From assembly GCF_029407905.1 (NCBI RefSeq), contig NC_073630.1, forward strand, positions 41,379,001 through 41,443,000: a stretch of 64,000 bases of DNA, given 5' to 3'. How positions within the stretch are numbered: the first letter of the stretch is position 1; each line of letters begins with the position of its first letter. The stretch is from Bubalus kerabau (taxonomy: Eukaryota; Chordata; Mammalia; Artiodactyla; Bovidae). The notes under the pieces are model-generated. The model had not been told where the DNA came from. It saw only the letters and a list, made by a program, of their open reading frames with translations, and searched no databases. The position numbers were made by a program, and so were the translations under genes. Below are positions 1-13,008 of the stretch, in pieces.

Positions 1-317
1 GGCGGTGTGACCGACTCCTGAGTTCCTCTCTTAACCTCAGCAATTTGCCCTTGAAAGGAGCAGCTACTACTAATTTGCTTGCAGGCTTTTTTAATTTTCT
101 TGTTCGTCCTTCAGTTAGCAAAACCAAAATATCCTTTCAACGTTGGTAGCTGGGCTTTGGTGCAGTTTCCTCTCACATCTGTTTGACCCCTATCCTGAGG
201 TTTCGTCCCCCCTACCCAACTGAGGTCCCTCCTGTGGGTTCCACTGCACCCCTTGCAGGCTTCCAATGCCTCCCCCGTTATGCCACACTCATTAGACTCT
301 GTCTCCTCATTGTTATC

Positions 318-505
318 AGGGGTTCCTTCAGGAAAAGAATCCGCCTGCAATGCAGGAGACCCCAATTCGATTCCTGAGTTAGAAAGATCCACTGGAGAAG
401 GGAAAAGCTACCCACTCCAGTATTTTGGCCTGGAGAATTCCATGGACTATAAAGTCCATGGGGTCACAAAGAGTCGGGCATGGCTGACCGACTTTCACTT
501 TCAGG
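318..505 (+). mobile_element. Bov-tA type SINE
   Basis: A tRNA-related head is followed by the Bov-A core, recognised by the 'ccactccagta' block, the 'catggactataaagtccatgg' region and the terminal 'gtcacaaagagtcgg' motif. It is diverged and slightly 3'-truncated. Confidence 0.8.
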
Positions 506-779
506 TTATTCCTAACTTAGCACAAAAGTCTTAAGAATAAATAAATCAGCTTGAATTTTTTAAGACCAAGTTTTATTAAAACAGGCTTTTAAAACTGCTC
601 TGTATGTATATTTTATTCAAATAAAATGTCTAAAATGTATTTAAATGGAACACAGCATTATTTTTTAAATAAGGCAATTTTCCTACTTACTAAAATCTGC
701 TCTCTTGTTGTCAAATTCAGAGGTTATTAAATGCTGGGATTGGTTGCCCAAAGAGCTTTTTGGCTGTCACTCCCTGGAG

Positions 780-1550
780 GCCTTTAAAAATTGACTAGGA
801 TTAAAATATATGATTCAATAGTTTTCCCAATTATATAAAATAACCAGCTGAGAAAGGTTAAGGAAGGAAATATTCTATTTAAAATAGCAGCAAATATACA
901 CAACACACAAGGGAACAAATTGAAGAAATGCGTAGAATTTAGATCTAGAAAACTTGAAAGCTGTGAGACATAAGAGTAAAAGAGAAGACCTACTGTGTTT
1001 TTGAACAGGAACACTTAATACTATAATATGTAAATTCTCTCTAAACTAATGCATATGCAGTCCTACACAAGCAATCATACACAAATATCAACAGGATTTT
1101 GGGTAGAGCCAGACACCCTGATTCTAATATCCACATCAAAAATTTAAAAAGTGAAATCCAGGAACTATTTTGTAAAGTAAGTGTAGCAGGAGTGGACTAG
1201 CCCTATCAGTAGTTTTTATAATATAGCCCAAAGCTTATTATAAAATTATAATAATTAAATAGCTTGGTCCTAAATATGAAATAGATAGATGATTAGAACA
1301 GAGGAGAGTCCTGATTGCTAAGTTAATGGTAAAGATGGCATTTCAAGTCCATGGGGAATGGCAGAATTACTCAATAAATGTATAGAGAAATTGGCTAACC
1401 ATTTGGAAAGAAATAAACTGAATCCCCACTTTACTCTTCATATCAAAACTAAACCCAGATAGAATAACAATTTAAAATAAAAATAAAACCATAAAAATAT
1501 TAGAAGAAACCATGGATTAATTTAGTTATATTTATTTCATATATTATATT
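780..1550 (+). mobile_element. Decayed L1 ORF2 3' fragment
   Basis: An A-rich plus strand carries phrases typical of the L1 ORF2 C-terminal region (near 1090-1200 and 1340-1480), broken by many stops. Boundaries are approximate. Confidence 0.45.
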
Positions 1551-1585
1551 AATTTATAATTTTGGAGATGGGTAAAAGCCTGTCT

Positions 1586-1797
1586 GGGCTTCCCAGGTGG
1601 TGCTAACCATAAATAACCTGCCTGCCAATGCAGGAGACATAAGAGACATGGGTTCAATCCCTGGGTTGGGAAGATCCCCTAGGGGAGGGCATGGCAATCC
1701 ACTCCAGTATTCTTGCCTGGAGAATCCCATGGATAGAGGAGCCTGGCGGGCTACAGTCCATAAGGTCACAAAGAGTTGGACACGACTGAGTGGCTAA
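1586..1797 (+). mobile_element. Bov-tA SINE, near full length
   Basis: It begins with the diagnostic 'gggcttcccaggtgg' head, has the B-box-like 'ggttcaatccctgg' and the Bov-A body, and ends at 'cacgactgagtggctaa'. Confidence 0.9.
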
Positions 1798-1814
1798 GCT
1801 GTTATTTACCTACG

Positions 1815-2470
1815 CTATTAGTTTCCTATTGTTGCTGTAATAAATTACCACAAGTTTAGTGGCTTAAAACAACACAAATTTATTATCTCGCACTCTGGGA
1901 CTCAGAAGACTTAAAAGCAAGGTGTCAGCAGGACTGCATTCCTTCCTTCCAGAGGCTCCAGAAAAGAATCTGTTTCTTTGCCTTTTCCAGCTTCTAGAGG
2001 CCACTATCAGAGAAGGCAATGGCAACCCACTCCAGTACTCTTGCCTGGCAAATCCCATGGATGGAGGACCCTGGAAGGCTGCAGTACATGGGGTCGCTAG
2101 GAGTCGGACACGACTGAGCAACTTCACTTTCACTTTTCACTTTCATTCATTGGAGGAGGAAATGGCAACCCACTCCAGTGTTCTTGCCTGGAGAATCCCA
2201 GGGATGGGGGAGCCTGGTGGGCTGCCATCTCTGGGGTTGCACAGAGTCGGACACGACTGAAGCAACTTCGCAGCAGCAGCAGCAGCAGGACCACTGTGAA
2301 GTTTCCGTAGTGTATAGCCGCTTCCTTGAGTCCCCTGAATCTCTACTTCTACAACCACATCTCCTACTATGCCTCTGACCCTTCTGCCTCCCTTTAAAGG
2401 ATTTCTGTGAAGTTCACAGCACTTTCTATTAAGTTTTCTTACCAAAAAAACTGAACCTGAATCTAATCAG
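1815..2470 (-). mobile_element. Old MaLR/MLT1-like element split by a BOV-A2
   Basis: The sequence at 1815-2009 (a 'ttgctgtaataaattaccac...ggcttaaaacaacac' signature) continues at 2290-2470 after the BOV-A2. It matches the widespread mammalian MaLR-like signature read in reverse. The exact subfamily is not assigned. Confidence 0.5.
2010..2289 (+). mobile_element. BOV-A2 SINE (dimeric)
   Basis: Two Bov-A monomers are joined by the 'tttcactttcattcattgg' linker, with a (GCA)n tail at 2270-2289. It is inserted in the older element at 1815-2470; short similar flanks (ggccactat / gaccactgt) are consistent with a target-site duplication. Confidence 0.9.
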
Positions 2471-3778
2471 TCTTGTAAACGGAAGCACCATTTTAAAGGA
2501 AATGTAAGTGACAGAAAAACATGTAAAAAAAGCACTAAGGGTGCAATTGGCAAAATTAAAATTTTTGGAAACTCTAGAATAACCCAGTTTTTTTACAAGG
2601 AGGGGAATATGCTTCTGTCTGTGTGTGAAACTATTGATTAAGAGAACCCTAAAAGACTTATCAACTGAGTTGCAAAATATCATTTGGATCCTGATTTGAA
2701 AAGAAAATGGTAAGAATTTTATGAGACAACACTATGAAACAATACAACTACTACAAGAAGGATTTACTGTTAATTTTTTCAGTGTGATAATGGTATTGAA
2801 TATTAAGGATATGCTACAAAAAGGGATACTTATCTTCCAAAGATATACACCTAAAGTTTTATGGATGAAATACTTCTGAGATTGCTTTAAAATAATATAG
2901 AAGCAGGGAGTAGATATGAGTTCAAATGAAGCAAACAGCATAAGTCAGTAATCATTGTTAAAGCTGGGCAACAGGGAAACAGTGTACTGAAATGTTGTAA
3001 ATATACTTGAAACTTTCATGGTAGAAGTTATATAAAAGTGACAATAAATGTCTTGTTGGGGAGCACATGATTGGTATCACCAGAATCACATCAAGAAATC
3101 CAGCTGTAAGGGATCCTGAGAAATAAAATTCTAAGCTTTTCAGCCTCTGCAGCACTTGGCAGAATCAGGGTTGAAATATGTGGGAGTGAAATGTTCAACA
3201 CTGTTCACCCTCAAATCTGTAACTCAAACCCTGACTCTCTCCTATAGGACCATAAAAAATATCCAACTGCCTCCTTGGCACCTGACTTGGATGTTTCACA
3301 GGACCTCCAACTCTACACCAAAGCCAAAGCTAAAGATAACCCTCTCCTGCTACTTACCAGCTGTGTGACCTCAGAGCAGCCCCTTAGCTTCCCAACTCTC
3401 CAGTGTGTGAACTGGGAAAATCAACTAAATCATCTCCAGGTCATCAACAGCTCCGGGAACGGATGGGACTAAAACCTACCCCCTTTAGACAGTACTAATT
3501 TAATTCTATGCTATATTTAAATAACAAGTCATCTTAAAAGGGACTTAGCCTATATGTTTTTAGAAGCAGCACTATCTCATGATAAATTTAGCATCAATTT
3601 AGCCATCAGTAATCATTTACTCAATATCAGTGACTGCAGTGTATTTAGCTGAAATTTCAAACAGCCCATAATTGCTTTCAGTATGGGCGCATGCGTCCTA
3701 GAACCGACCCAGCCAGAAAGCTGCCTCTCTGTAGCCAAGGAGCTGTCTGTTGTTGTGAAGATAATTTTGATGGCTGGG

Positions 3779-3811
3779 TTTCTTTCTTTCTTTCTTTTTT
3801 TTTTTTTTTCC
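3779..3811 (+). repeat. (TTTC)n / poly-T simple repeat
   Basis: Tandem tttc units grade into an uninterrupted run of T. It is a candidate length-polymorphic microsatellite. Confidence 0.85.
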
Positions 3812-4298
3812 CTGTATCTGTTTCAGAAATGTGACAGGTGCAATTTTTTCCAAGGCAAGAGGAAGAGATGGCTTTGACCTCTGGTGCCTGTTGAAGCATC
3901 TGCAGGAGGGTGAGTTGTCATTTTTATTGCATAAGTGCGGGTGTTCCCACAGTGAAGCAAAGGGGGTGATAAATAAGATTCTTGGAGGCTGTTAAATGGC
4001 ACTTAGTGGGAGGAGGCCTGAGTGACAGCTGCGAATGGTGCAGGGATCACAACAACAGGCTTCTCTTCCTGTGTCTCCCTACGCTGCACGCTGGTGCTGC
4101 TGCTGGACTTCATTTTCTGTCCACTGGAATGACTTGCCTGATTTAAGGGAGTAAAATGTCAAGTAAGCTCAATACAAATAGGAATAAAAGATAATTTGAA
4201 ACATGTGGAGAAAAAGTGGTTCAGCCTCTTTTGGTCAGTTCAGAACTACTCCCAAGTGTAACAATAATGCATTTTAAGCTCAGCTTTGTTGTTATCAT

Positions 4299-4498
4299 GT
4301 AGCTAGGTAGTGTTCGACTCTTTTGTGACCCCTGTGGACTGTAGCCTGCCAAGTTTCTCTATCCATGGGATTTCCCAGGCAAGAAGACTGGAGTGGGTTG
4401 CCATTTCCTTCTCCAGGGGATCTTCCTGACCCACGGATTGAACCCGCATCTCCTGCATTGGCAGGTGGATTTTTTACCACTGAGCCACCAGGGAAGCC
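4299..4498 (-). mobile_element. Bov-tA SINE
   Basis: This is the reverse complement of the Bov-tA consensus. The 'ccaccagggaagccc' head lies at 4484-4498 and the tail is near 4300. Confidence 0.9.
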
Positions 4499-5170
4499 CT
4501 AAAATCAGTTTATCTATGTTTAAAAATGAAACTCTCAATATTAAGTAGTAATACAAGTTCCAAGAGAACATACCATTTATATAAAAATTTTAAAAAAACA
4601 CAAATATTGTTTATTAGTGTGTAGAGAAATGTAGCAAACACTGAAGAGAAGCAAGAAAATGACAAATAAAAAATTTTAATCGGAGGTTACCTCTGGGGAG
4701 GAGGGGAAGAAAAACAATTAGGAAGGGACACACAGTTATTCATAATGTCTGGATGCTTTAGCTGAATAGTAAATACATGTGCTCATTTTATGCTTATTTT
4801 TTGAACTTTGCATATAGGGACAATGTATTTTTTTTAATGTGTGAAATATTTTATGAAACTGCCAAGGTTCCACACCAAGCTCTGTTTTCAAAAATGCTGC
4901 TATGAAACTGGTCAATGCTGTTGTAGTATAGAGAGGAGATTTTAGACACATTGGGAACATGGGAAAGAATTAATGGATTTTGCTGAATTCTAGTGCCTTC
5001 TGGGGTGAATATACTTTACGTGTGCAGATGACACAAGCTTCTGCAGCAGTATGAACTGTACATACCACAACCACCACAGATCTGGAGCTGATTTACAGAG
5101 CAAACTTCTGAAGCTATGACTAAACTCAGTTTATCTTTCCTCAGAGGCAATATAAACCTGGGCACTATCA

Positions 5171-5725
5171 GCTTGAGCATCCTATCCTATCCTTTTTTTA
5201 TTGAAGTATAGTTGATTTACAATATTACATTAGTTTCAGGTGTACAAATAGTATATTTAAATAGATTACACTCCATTTAAAGTTATTATAAGATATTGAC
5301 TATATTCCCTGTGCTGAACAATATATCCTTGTAGTTTATTTATTTTATATATAGTAGTTTGTGTCTCTCAGTCTCCTATCCCTATCTTGCCCCTCCTCCC
5401 TTTCGTCTCCCCACTGGCAATACTAGTTTGTTTTCTATATCTGTGAGTCAGATTCTGTTTTGTTATATTCATTTATTTGTTTTATTTTTCAGATTTCACA
5501 TATGTATTAAGATAAAGCCTTTTTCTCTGTCTTATTTCACTAAGCATAATACCGCCTAGGTCCATCTATATTGTTACAAATGGCAGAATTTCATTTTTTA
5601 TGGTTGAGTAAAATTCCCATTGTGTGTGTATGTATATATATTTATATATATATATATATACACACATACACACATACCTCTTTATCCATTCATCTGTTGA
5701 TAGACACTTAGGTTGCTTCCATCCT
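5171..5725 (-). mobile_element. L1 3' end / 3' UTR
   Basis: Antisense L1: the 'ttattgaagtatagttgattt' block at its left end and the reversed 'atccattcatctgttgatagac' signature near 5690 are classic L1 3' sequences. It contains an AT/GT microsatellite. Confidence 0.75.
5621..5677. repeat. (TG)n(TA)n(CA)n microsatellite
   Basis: A compound dinucleotide tract of tg, then ta, then ca units lies inside the L1 fragment. It is nearly self-complementary and probably length-variable. Confidence 0.9.
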
Positions 5726-6177
5726 ATCCTGTCCCTGAGATTCAAAGGAAATGAGACTTGAACCTCCAGTAAACATACAGTGGGAATCCTAGCATCATCC
5801 ACCTTTTGGGTTTCCAGGGAGCTGGCTTCTGTTTATCCTAGACCCTTCTAGCTCCACATTCCTGCTTCCATGGGACTCATTCCCTTAAGGGATCAGCTCA
5901 AGGGCCTGATGTGCTTTTCTGCCTCTGGAGACATTGCCAAGTGGTGAACAATGCTGGATCAACTTAACTTTCCCAAGGACCATCTCTATAGGGGTTGGGG
6001 CAGCAGACCAGCTGCAATGTTGGGAGGGGTGTCACACTGCAGAGTATCATAGCTCAGCAAGTAGCTCAAAGATGGATACCAGGCATCCAGGTTCTTAAGT
6101 CAAGGAAGTTTTCAGCCATTCACTGTTGTGTTTTATATCCATTTGCTATGTCTTTTAGTTGCCATCTCTACACAGCT

Positions 6178-6396
6178 GGGCTTCCCTGGTGGCTGGGACA
6201 GTAAAGAATCTGCCTGCAATGCAGGACACCTGAGTTAGACCCCTGGGTCAGGAAGATCCCCTGGAGAGAGCAATGGCTACCCACTCCAGTATTCTTGCCT
6301 GAAGAATTCCATGGACAGAGGAGCCTGGAGGGCTGAAGTCCATGGGGTCACAAACAGTCAGACACAACTGAGTGATTAACACTTTCACTTCACTTG
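6178..6396 (+). mobile_element. Bov-tA SINE
   Basis: The 'gggcttccctggtgg' head, the Bov-A body and the terminal 'agacacaactgagtgatta' are all present. Confidence 0.9.
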
Positions 6397-6997
6397 CCAC
6401 ACACTTAGGTCGTATTGCTTTCAATATTTGTCAGGTGAGGAATCAAAGTAATTTGTTAGGTAACTTTCTAAGGCTCTAGACTGTCTGTGATTGACCCATG
6501 ATATGAATCTAGGCCTGGCTAACTGCATAGTTAGGGCTCTTTCCCTATATCAGACTGTGACCTATAAACATCTCAGAATATCATGACATGCATGGTTTAT
6601 AAAGAATTCACATACAAATTCTAAGGTGCCCCTCTCCCCAAGGAGGACACATGGAGAAGGCAACCAAAAGCAGCCGGGAAGAGGCATGAAAAGCCAACAT
6701 GAAAACAGATACCCATCTAGGACCCACAGGGAAAGAGAGGACAGCATTTGGTAATGGTGGTTATCCAGGATCCCTTTTGCAACTAAGGAAACCTTGACTG
6801 TACCCCTGCTGTGCCCCAGAGATACAAGGAATTGTATCTCCTTGTATTTTACTTTTTCTTTGCAGCAATCCTGAGGCAGGTAGATGAGGTGGGCACTATG
6901 CCTTTCAGATCAGGATAGGGAGTCCTGGGGAAACTTCAAGGGGATGGTATAAGCAGTGGTAAGGATGGAACCAGAACAAAGTCTCCTGATACCGTTA

Positions 6998-7388
6998 CAG
7001 ACTGAATTAGGTTCCCTTCAAAATTCCTGTGTTGAAGCCCTAAACCCCAGTGTGACTGTGTTTGGAAAGAGGGCCATTTATGAGGTAATTAAGGTTAAAT
7101 TAGGTCATAAGGGTGGTGTCTTAATCTGACAGGACTTGTGTCTTATACAAACAGGAAGAGACACCAGAGATGTCTTTCTTTCCATGTGTGCACAGAGGAA
7201 AGTCCATGTGGGGACAGAATAAGAAGGTGCTGTCTACAAGCTAGGAAGAGATCCCTCATAAAAACCTCACACTAACAGCACCCTGATCTTGAACTCTGAG
7301 CCTCCAGAACTGTGAGAAGATAAATTTCTGATGTTCAAGCCACAGCATCTGTGGCATTTGGTTATGTCAGCCCAAGCTGACTAATACA
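6998..7388 (+). mobile_element. MLT1-type LTR (ERVL-MaLR), solo
   Basis: The 390 bp carries the MLT1 landmarks: 'ttgaagccctaaacccc' near 7033, 'ggtcataagggtggtg' near 7102, 'cctccagaactgtgag' near 7303, and the 3' end 'gctgactaatacag'. It is an ancient retroviral-type LTR with no internal coding region nearby. Confidence 0.75.
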
Positions 7389-8189
7389 GAGGTCAACACA
7401 TGACTGTCAGAACCCAACCCTGGCCCATCATTCTAATGACCCTCAGGCCATCAAAGAGCACTTATAATGACTTTTTTAAGATCACAACCCACCTTCTGTC
7501 TTTGCACCAACCACCAGTTAACGTTCCTATTTGAGGGCCTCTTCTCCCAGATGAAATACCACCTTCACCTGTGTCTTCTGGTACACTCAGAAGGATTTAT
7601 CAGACTCTCTTTTATGGGCTAGCAATCCCTAAGGCTCTGTTTTTGACAGCACTTTCTTGCTCTGCAAATTCTCCCTGGAAAGTTGCCAAGAGACCTATTT
7701 CCATGAAGATCTTGGACAGTCTCCTCCATACCAATGAATAGTACCCAGTCTAGAATCAACCTTTACTAAATATTTGCTGAATGAATGAGGAAATAAATAA
7801 ACAAACAGACTATCCTCTAAGAGTTGATAATTTCTAAAACTGAATCACTAGTCGAGATATCTTTTCTGAATTTCAGCCCTACAGTCTCAGTCAGGGACTG
7901 CCCACAATAATGCTGCATAACAAACTACCACCCAAACTCAATGACTTACACCAAGAAGCATTTGTTCTCATGTAGGGAAACTGTGGTCAGGCATGGCTGA
8001 GTGCATCTACCCTGTGTTTCAGGTCCTGTATGGTCTGGGCTTGGCTTGAGTTGGGAGCTGGATTAAGGTCTGCTCACTAGCACTAGGCTGTAGGGGCAGA
8101 GACCAGTCAGCGCATGCTTTTCTCATGGTGATCACCAAACTGCACAAACACAGTTAAAGCCTCTGCCTGTGTATACACTTTAACGTCCC

Positions 8190-8325
8190 GTGTGTGTATG
8201 TGTGTTAGTCGCTCAATCATGTTCGACTCTTTATGACCCCATGGGCTATGGCCTGCCAGGCTCCTCTCTCCAGGGAATTCTCCAGGAAAGAATGCTGGAG
8301 TGGGTTGCTGTTTCCTTCTCCACTA
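8190..8325 (-). mobile_element. Bov-tA SINE, 5'-truncated
   Basis: Reverse-complement Bov-A body from 'ttagtcgctcaatcatgttcg' to 'tttccttctcc'. The tRNA-like head is missing. Confidence 0.85.
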
Positions 8326-9113
8326 ACATTCCACAGACCAAAGCAAATCTAAGTGCATCATCAATGGGAAGAGGACAGAATCTCTGCTCATAGGATACAG
8401 GAGGGCATTAGGGATGAGTGAATATTTACTGAACAATAATGCAAAATCCAATCTAGCACAACTAGACCTCAACTGTAGTGCAAGACATCTCCTCCTTGAA
8501 TGTCTTACAAGCTCCTTAAATTCTCTGTGTCATTTGCCAAGAATCTAGCCCTCTGCCAATTTCTTCCTTCTGGAGAATTGAGTCTTCATGTCTATCACCA
8601 ACTAGTTGGGAATCCTGCTGAATTTGGGCAGAACATCCAATTCTTTCTGACAGCTCTCTTGAATTCTGAATCATTCACCTTCTGGAACCCCTCATTGCCC
8701 TGGCCCACACAACTGACCAGCTCTCCCACTGCAGTCATGTGCCTGATTCATACCTATGTTTTCTAAGCTTTCTGGATTTTGTGTCCCCATATACTCTCAA
8801 TAGGATGCTTATTTCCCAACTCCCACTTGCTCAGTGCTAGTCAACCTCAACTACCAAGAGCCCACCCAGCCCTGTGTATCAGTTTGCCAGGAGGAGACTG
8901 GACACTGGACGGTCCTTTCAAGCACTCACTCTTACACTTTCTGAAGCAAGCTTCTTTTATCAGCTCTTCTCTGGGGACAGCACCACATGGACTTGGCTAG
9001 AAGCTACCTCCTGTGGAATTGACATTCGGACCCAACAAAGGGGAAAGAGGTCAGTGAAAGAGTTACTGATTAACTTTTGCTTTCCTGGTTCATTCAGGAT
9101 GCGTGCATGCATG

Positions 9114-9134
9114 CACACACACACACACACACAC
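9114..9134 (+). repeat. (CA)n microsatellite
   Basis: About ten CA units follow tgcatg repeats. Confidence 0.85.
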
Positions 9135-10449
9135 CCTCTATTCAGTTCTAATCTCCTTGCTCATGTTTATTTAGGCTGTCGCCAGACAATTTGATAGGCT
9201 TCTTCAGGACAAATAGGCCCTGCCCCAGGGGCCTGAGGACAGGAATAGCAAGTCTGGACAGACGCACTTGGCTGCATGAAGAGGAAAAGCTGTGCAGGAT
9301 GAATGTCACAGTATTGCTGGCTCTTGCTTGCTGTATTAATTTCTCCCTTAAAAGAAAACTGACCCATTTTTTCCATCCCACAGCCCTAATGGACTCGTAT
9401 TCAGAAGCCACCCTTCCCCCACATAAAGAGCTGTATTGTACTTAATGATAAGCCTTTTAGTGGAATTTGCTATTTCTGGATCTTTCTCTGGGAAGTTCCC
9501 ATTAATGAGTCTGCAAGTGCAGGGAAAAGCAGATGTTTGGGGGCGGGTATGCTTCAAGGGCAGACCACCCTGGAAAGAAAATGGACAAAAACTAGTAACA
9601 GGTTCTTTTTCATGTCCTTAAAACTGGTTTGATTTACCCAAAACTATGATTTAAATAAACTTTGTCTTCAAAATATAAAGCTATCACTCCTCATGCTACC
9701 CACCCCCCATATCCTATCTGCATAAATCCTTACTCTACCCACAAATGCTTCTGTAATTCTAATCATAACAAAATCATCAGCAGACTGCAAAGCTAGACCA
9801 AGACACGTGGATAACCTAGCAGGTTAACATCTGTCACTCCTTCAAACTTATAATTGGTCAATGCCTATTTAAGAGACTGAATGAAACATGAGAAAGATGG
9901 AGCAGCACTGCTGAGGGAAGATTAATCTTTCTTTTACTGTCTGGAGCAATTCAGCTCTGGCCCCAAACCTGTAAAACCAAAGCCTTGACATCAACCAGTG
10001 GTGCCCTCCTTCACAAAGCAGTTTATTGTTCATTCATTAATTTCACAACCCCTTCCAAGTCACACCTGCAACTGGAAAAAGCCAGCGAGGATCGTGCAAT
10101 ACCTCCCTTAAGGGAGTGGGTGGGGGCGTTCTACCATTTTGGCATCCTTCTGCATTTCCTGTGATATGCTGGCACCCAGTGATGCATTTGCATCATTTAT
10201 GGATGAAAGTTTTACTGGCACACTCACCCTTTAGTATGTCTCCTACTGGCACCCCCTCTGTCTTGGCATTAATGGAGGTGCTAAAGATATATTTAAAAGG
10301 TATAAGGCGAGGTCCTTGTCATCAAGGGTTTAACAGTTCAAAGTAACTCAACTCATATTATTAGTATTGACAGCAGGGCACTATGCTAGAAGCTGCTAGA
10401 AGTTCAAATGGGGGGAAGGTAAAAGAGAGAGCCCTGAGAATCCTAAAGG

Positions 10450-10585
10450 CCATCTCAAACTGGAGTCTGCAGCATCACCTGAACTTGGTTAAAAATGCAA
10501 ATTCTTGGGCCTCAGCCATGATCATCCTAACTAGATGTGCTGCAGGTAGGTCTAGCCATTTGTGTTTAATACTAACATTTGAACA
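10450..10585. mobile_element. MER5A-like hAT remnant
   Basis: The phrases 'gcagcatcacctgaactt' and 'aaaaatgcaaattcttgggc' match the MER5A consensus. Both ends are degraded. A second, weaker remnant of the same type is near 10785-10880. Confidence 0.6.
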
Positions 10586-10608
10586 GACGCACTTGGCAGC
10601 ATGAAGAG

Positions 10609-10646
10609 GAAAGACCTAAAGACCTAAAGGCCTAAAGACCTCCTAG
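10609..10646 (+). repeat. Short tandem repeat, 9 bp unit gacctaaag
   Basis: Three to four imperfect 'gacctaaag' units lie directly after a segment shared with 9256-9290. Confidence 0.7.
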
Positions 10647-11859
10647 AGAAGTAGAAGAAATAAGAATCTCTCATTCAATCTTCTGCTACCAGACAGAGCA
10701 AGTTCAGGCCTGGGCAACGGACATGGACCTATTATATAGACCAAAAGCCAAGGGCCTACTGTGATATCAGAGTCAGGTTAAAGTCATAGTCACCAGTGGA
10801 GTTTTCAAAATGCATATTGCCTGAACCTCACCCAAAAGTTTTAATTAATTGGTCTAATTTTTTGTTTGAAATGATGCCTGGTTGATTCTGACAATTATCA
10901 GAGGCAAGAACCTCATTAAGGGTCTGAGAAGGAAGAAGCCTTTGATGATGAAGAGGATATTGTTAAAGTTAGCCAGTAGCCTCACCTCCCACGGCTGCTA
11001 TAACAAATTACTACAAACTCATAGCTTAAAACAACAGAACTTTATCAAAGGTCAAAAGCTTTTAGCTTTTTGTCTATGATCAGGAACAAGACAAGGAGGC
11101 CCACTCTTGCCACTTTTATTCAACACAATATTGGAAGTCCTAGTCATCAGCAATTAGGCAAATCAAAAAGTGAGAAAAACTATCATTATTTGCAGATGAC
11201 ATGATACTATATGTAGAAAAGCCTAAAGACTCCACCAAAGCCCATTAGAACTAATAAATGAATTCAGTATAGTCAGAGGATGCAAAACCAATATATAGAA
11301 ATCTGTGGCCTTTCTGTACACTAATAACAAACTAACAAGAAGAGAAATAAAGAAAACAATCTGATTCACAATTGCACCAAAAAGAACAAAATCCCTAAGG
11401 ATAAATTTATCCATGGAGGTGAAAGATTTGTACACTGAAAACTGTAAGACACTGATGAAAGATACTGAAGAACAACATAAATAAATGGAAAAATATTGCA
11501 TGTTCATGTTTTGGAAGAATTAACGTTATTAAAATGTCCATAGTATCCAAAATAAACTATAGAGTCAATACAATCTGTGTCAAAATTCCAATGGCATATT
11601 GCATGGAACTATAAAAAATAATTCTAAAAATTGTAGGAAACAAAAGATTCCAAAGAGTAAAACAACCTTGCAAAACAAGAACACAGCTGGTGGTATCACA
11701 CACCCTGATTTCAAACTATACTACAAAGCTATAGTCATCAAAACATATGGTACTGGCACAAATCAGTGGAACCACAGATCAATGGAACAGAATTGAGAGC
11801 CCATAAATAAACCCGCACATAAATGGACAATTAATTCATGACAAAGGAGCAAGGAACAC

Positions 11860-12005
11860 AGTTTTATTTATTTTTAAACATTTATTTATATGGCTGCACT
11901 GTGCAGCATGCTGGATCCTAGTTTCCCGACCAAAGATCAAACCTGTGCCCCCTGCATTAGGAGTGTGGTATCTTTATCACTGGAAGTGATTAAGCGAAGT
12001 CCTGA
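11860..12005 (-). mobile_element. CHR-type tRNA-Glu-derived SINE inside the L1
   Basis: Antisense CHR landmarks are 'ggctgcactgtgcagcatg', 'caaagatcaaacctgtgccc' and 'atcactggaagtgatt'. It interrupts the L1 and is shared in type with whales and other cetartiodactyls. Confidence 0.65.
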
Positions 12006-12603
12006 CACACAGTTGAGAAATGACAGTCTCTTCAATAAATGGTATTGGGAAAACTGGACAGCCACGTGCAAAAGATTGAAATTAGACACTATCTTATAAC
12101 AGACACAAATATTAAGTCAAAACAGATTAAAGTCATGAATGTAGGGCCTTAAATCATAAAATTCCTAGAAGAAAACATGGGTGGTAACCTTAATGACATG
12201 GACCTTAGTGATATTTTTGTGGATGTGACTCTAAAGGCAAGGGAAACAAAAGCAAAAGTAAGCAAATGGAACTACAACAAGCTAAAAAGACTCTGTATAG
12301 CAAAGGAACCATCATCAAAGTGGAAAGGCAACCTACTGAATGGGAGAAGATAATTTCAAATCATACATCTGATAAGGGATTAATATATAAAATATGTAAC
12401 ATCTCACACAACTCAACAATAAAAAGGCAAACAATCTGGTTTAAAAAATGAGCAGAAGCACTGAATAGATATTTTTCCAAAGAAGATATACAGGTGGCCA
12501 ATAGGTACATAGGATGTTCAACATCACTAATTATTAGGGAAATGCAAATAAAAATCACAGTGAGATATCATCTCACACCTACTAGAATGGATATTACTAA
12601 AAA

Positions 12604-12654
12604 TAGTAATACTCCAGGCAAGAGTACTGGAGTGGGTTGCCATTGCCTTCTCTG
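12604..12654 (-). mobile_element. 51 bp Bov-A fragment with target-site duplication
   Basis: Only the 'ccaggcaagagtactggag' to 'gccttctctg' part of Bov-A is present. It is flanked by 'actaaaaa' at 12596-12603 and 12655-12662, so it looks like a genuine insertion of a fragment rather than a decayed full element. Confidence 0.7.
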
Positions 12655-13008
12655 ACTAAAAAGGCAAGAAATAAATACTGTTGAGGATGTGGAGGAAAGG
12701 GAACCCACCACTGTTGGTAGAACTGTAGCTGCTGCATAAAACAGTGTGAGATGCCACAAGAAATTGAGAACAGAACTACCATATGACTCAGATATTCCAC
12801 TTCTGGGTTTTTATCTGAAGAGTAAGAAAACATAAATCTGAAAAGATATATGTATCCCTATGTTCACTGCAGCATTGTTTACAACAGCCAAGATATAGAA
12901 ACAGTCTAAGTGTCCATAAATGAATGAATAAAGATGCACAGGGTGGAATACTACTTCCCAATGAGAAAGAATGAAATTCTTCCAGCTGGAACAACATAAA
13001 TGGACCTT

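Noticed and set aside
1922..2260. Open frames of 60-110 codons over SINEs (also near 20127-20432, 35406-35741, 42424-42663, 53631-53840)
   Set aside because: They are translations of Bov-tA/BOV-A2 sequence, repeated at every copy in both orientations, and not host genes.
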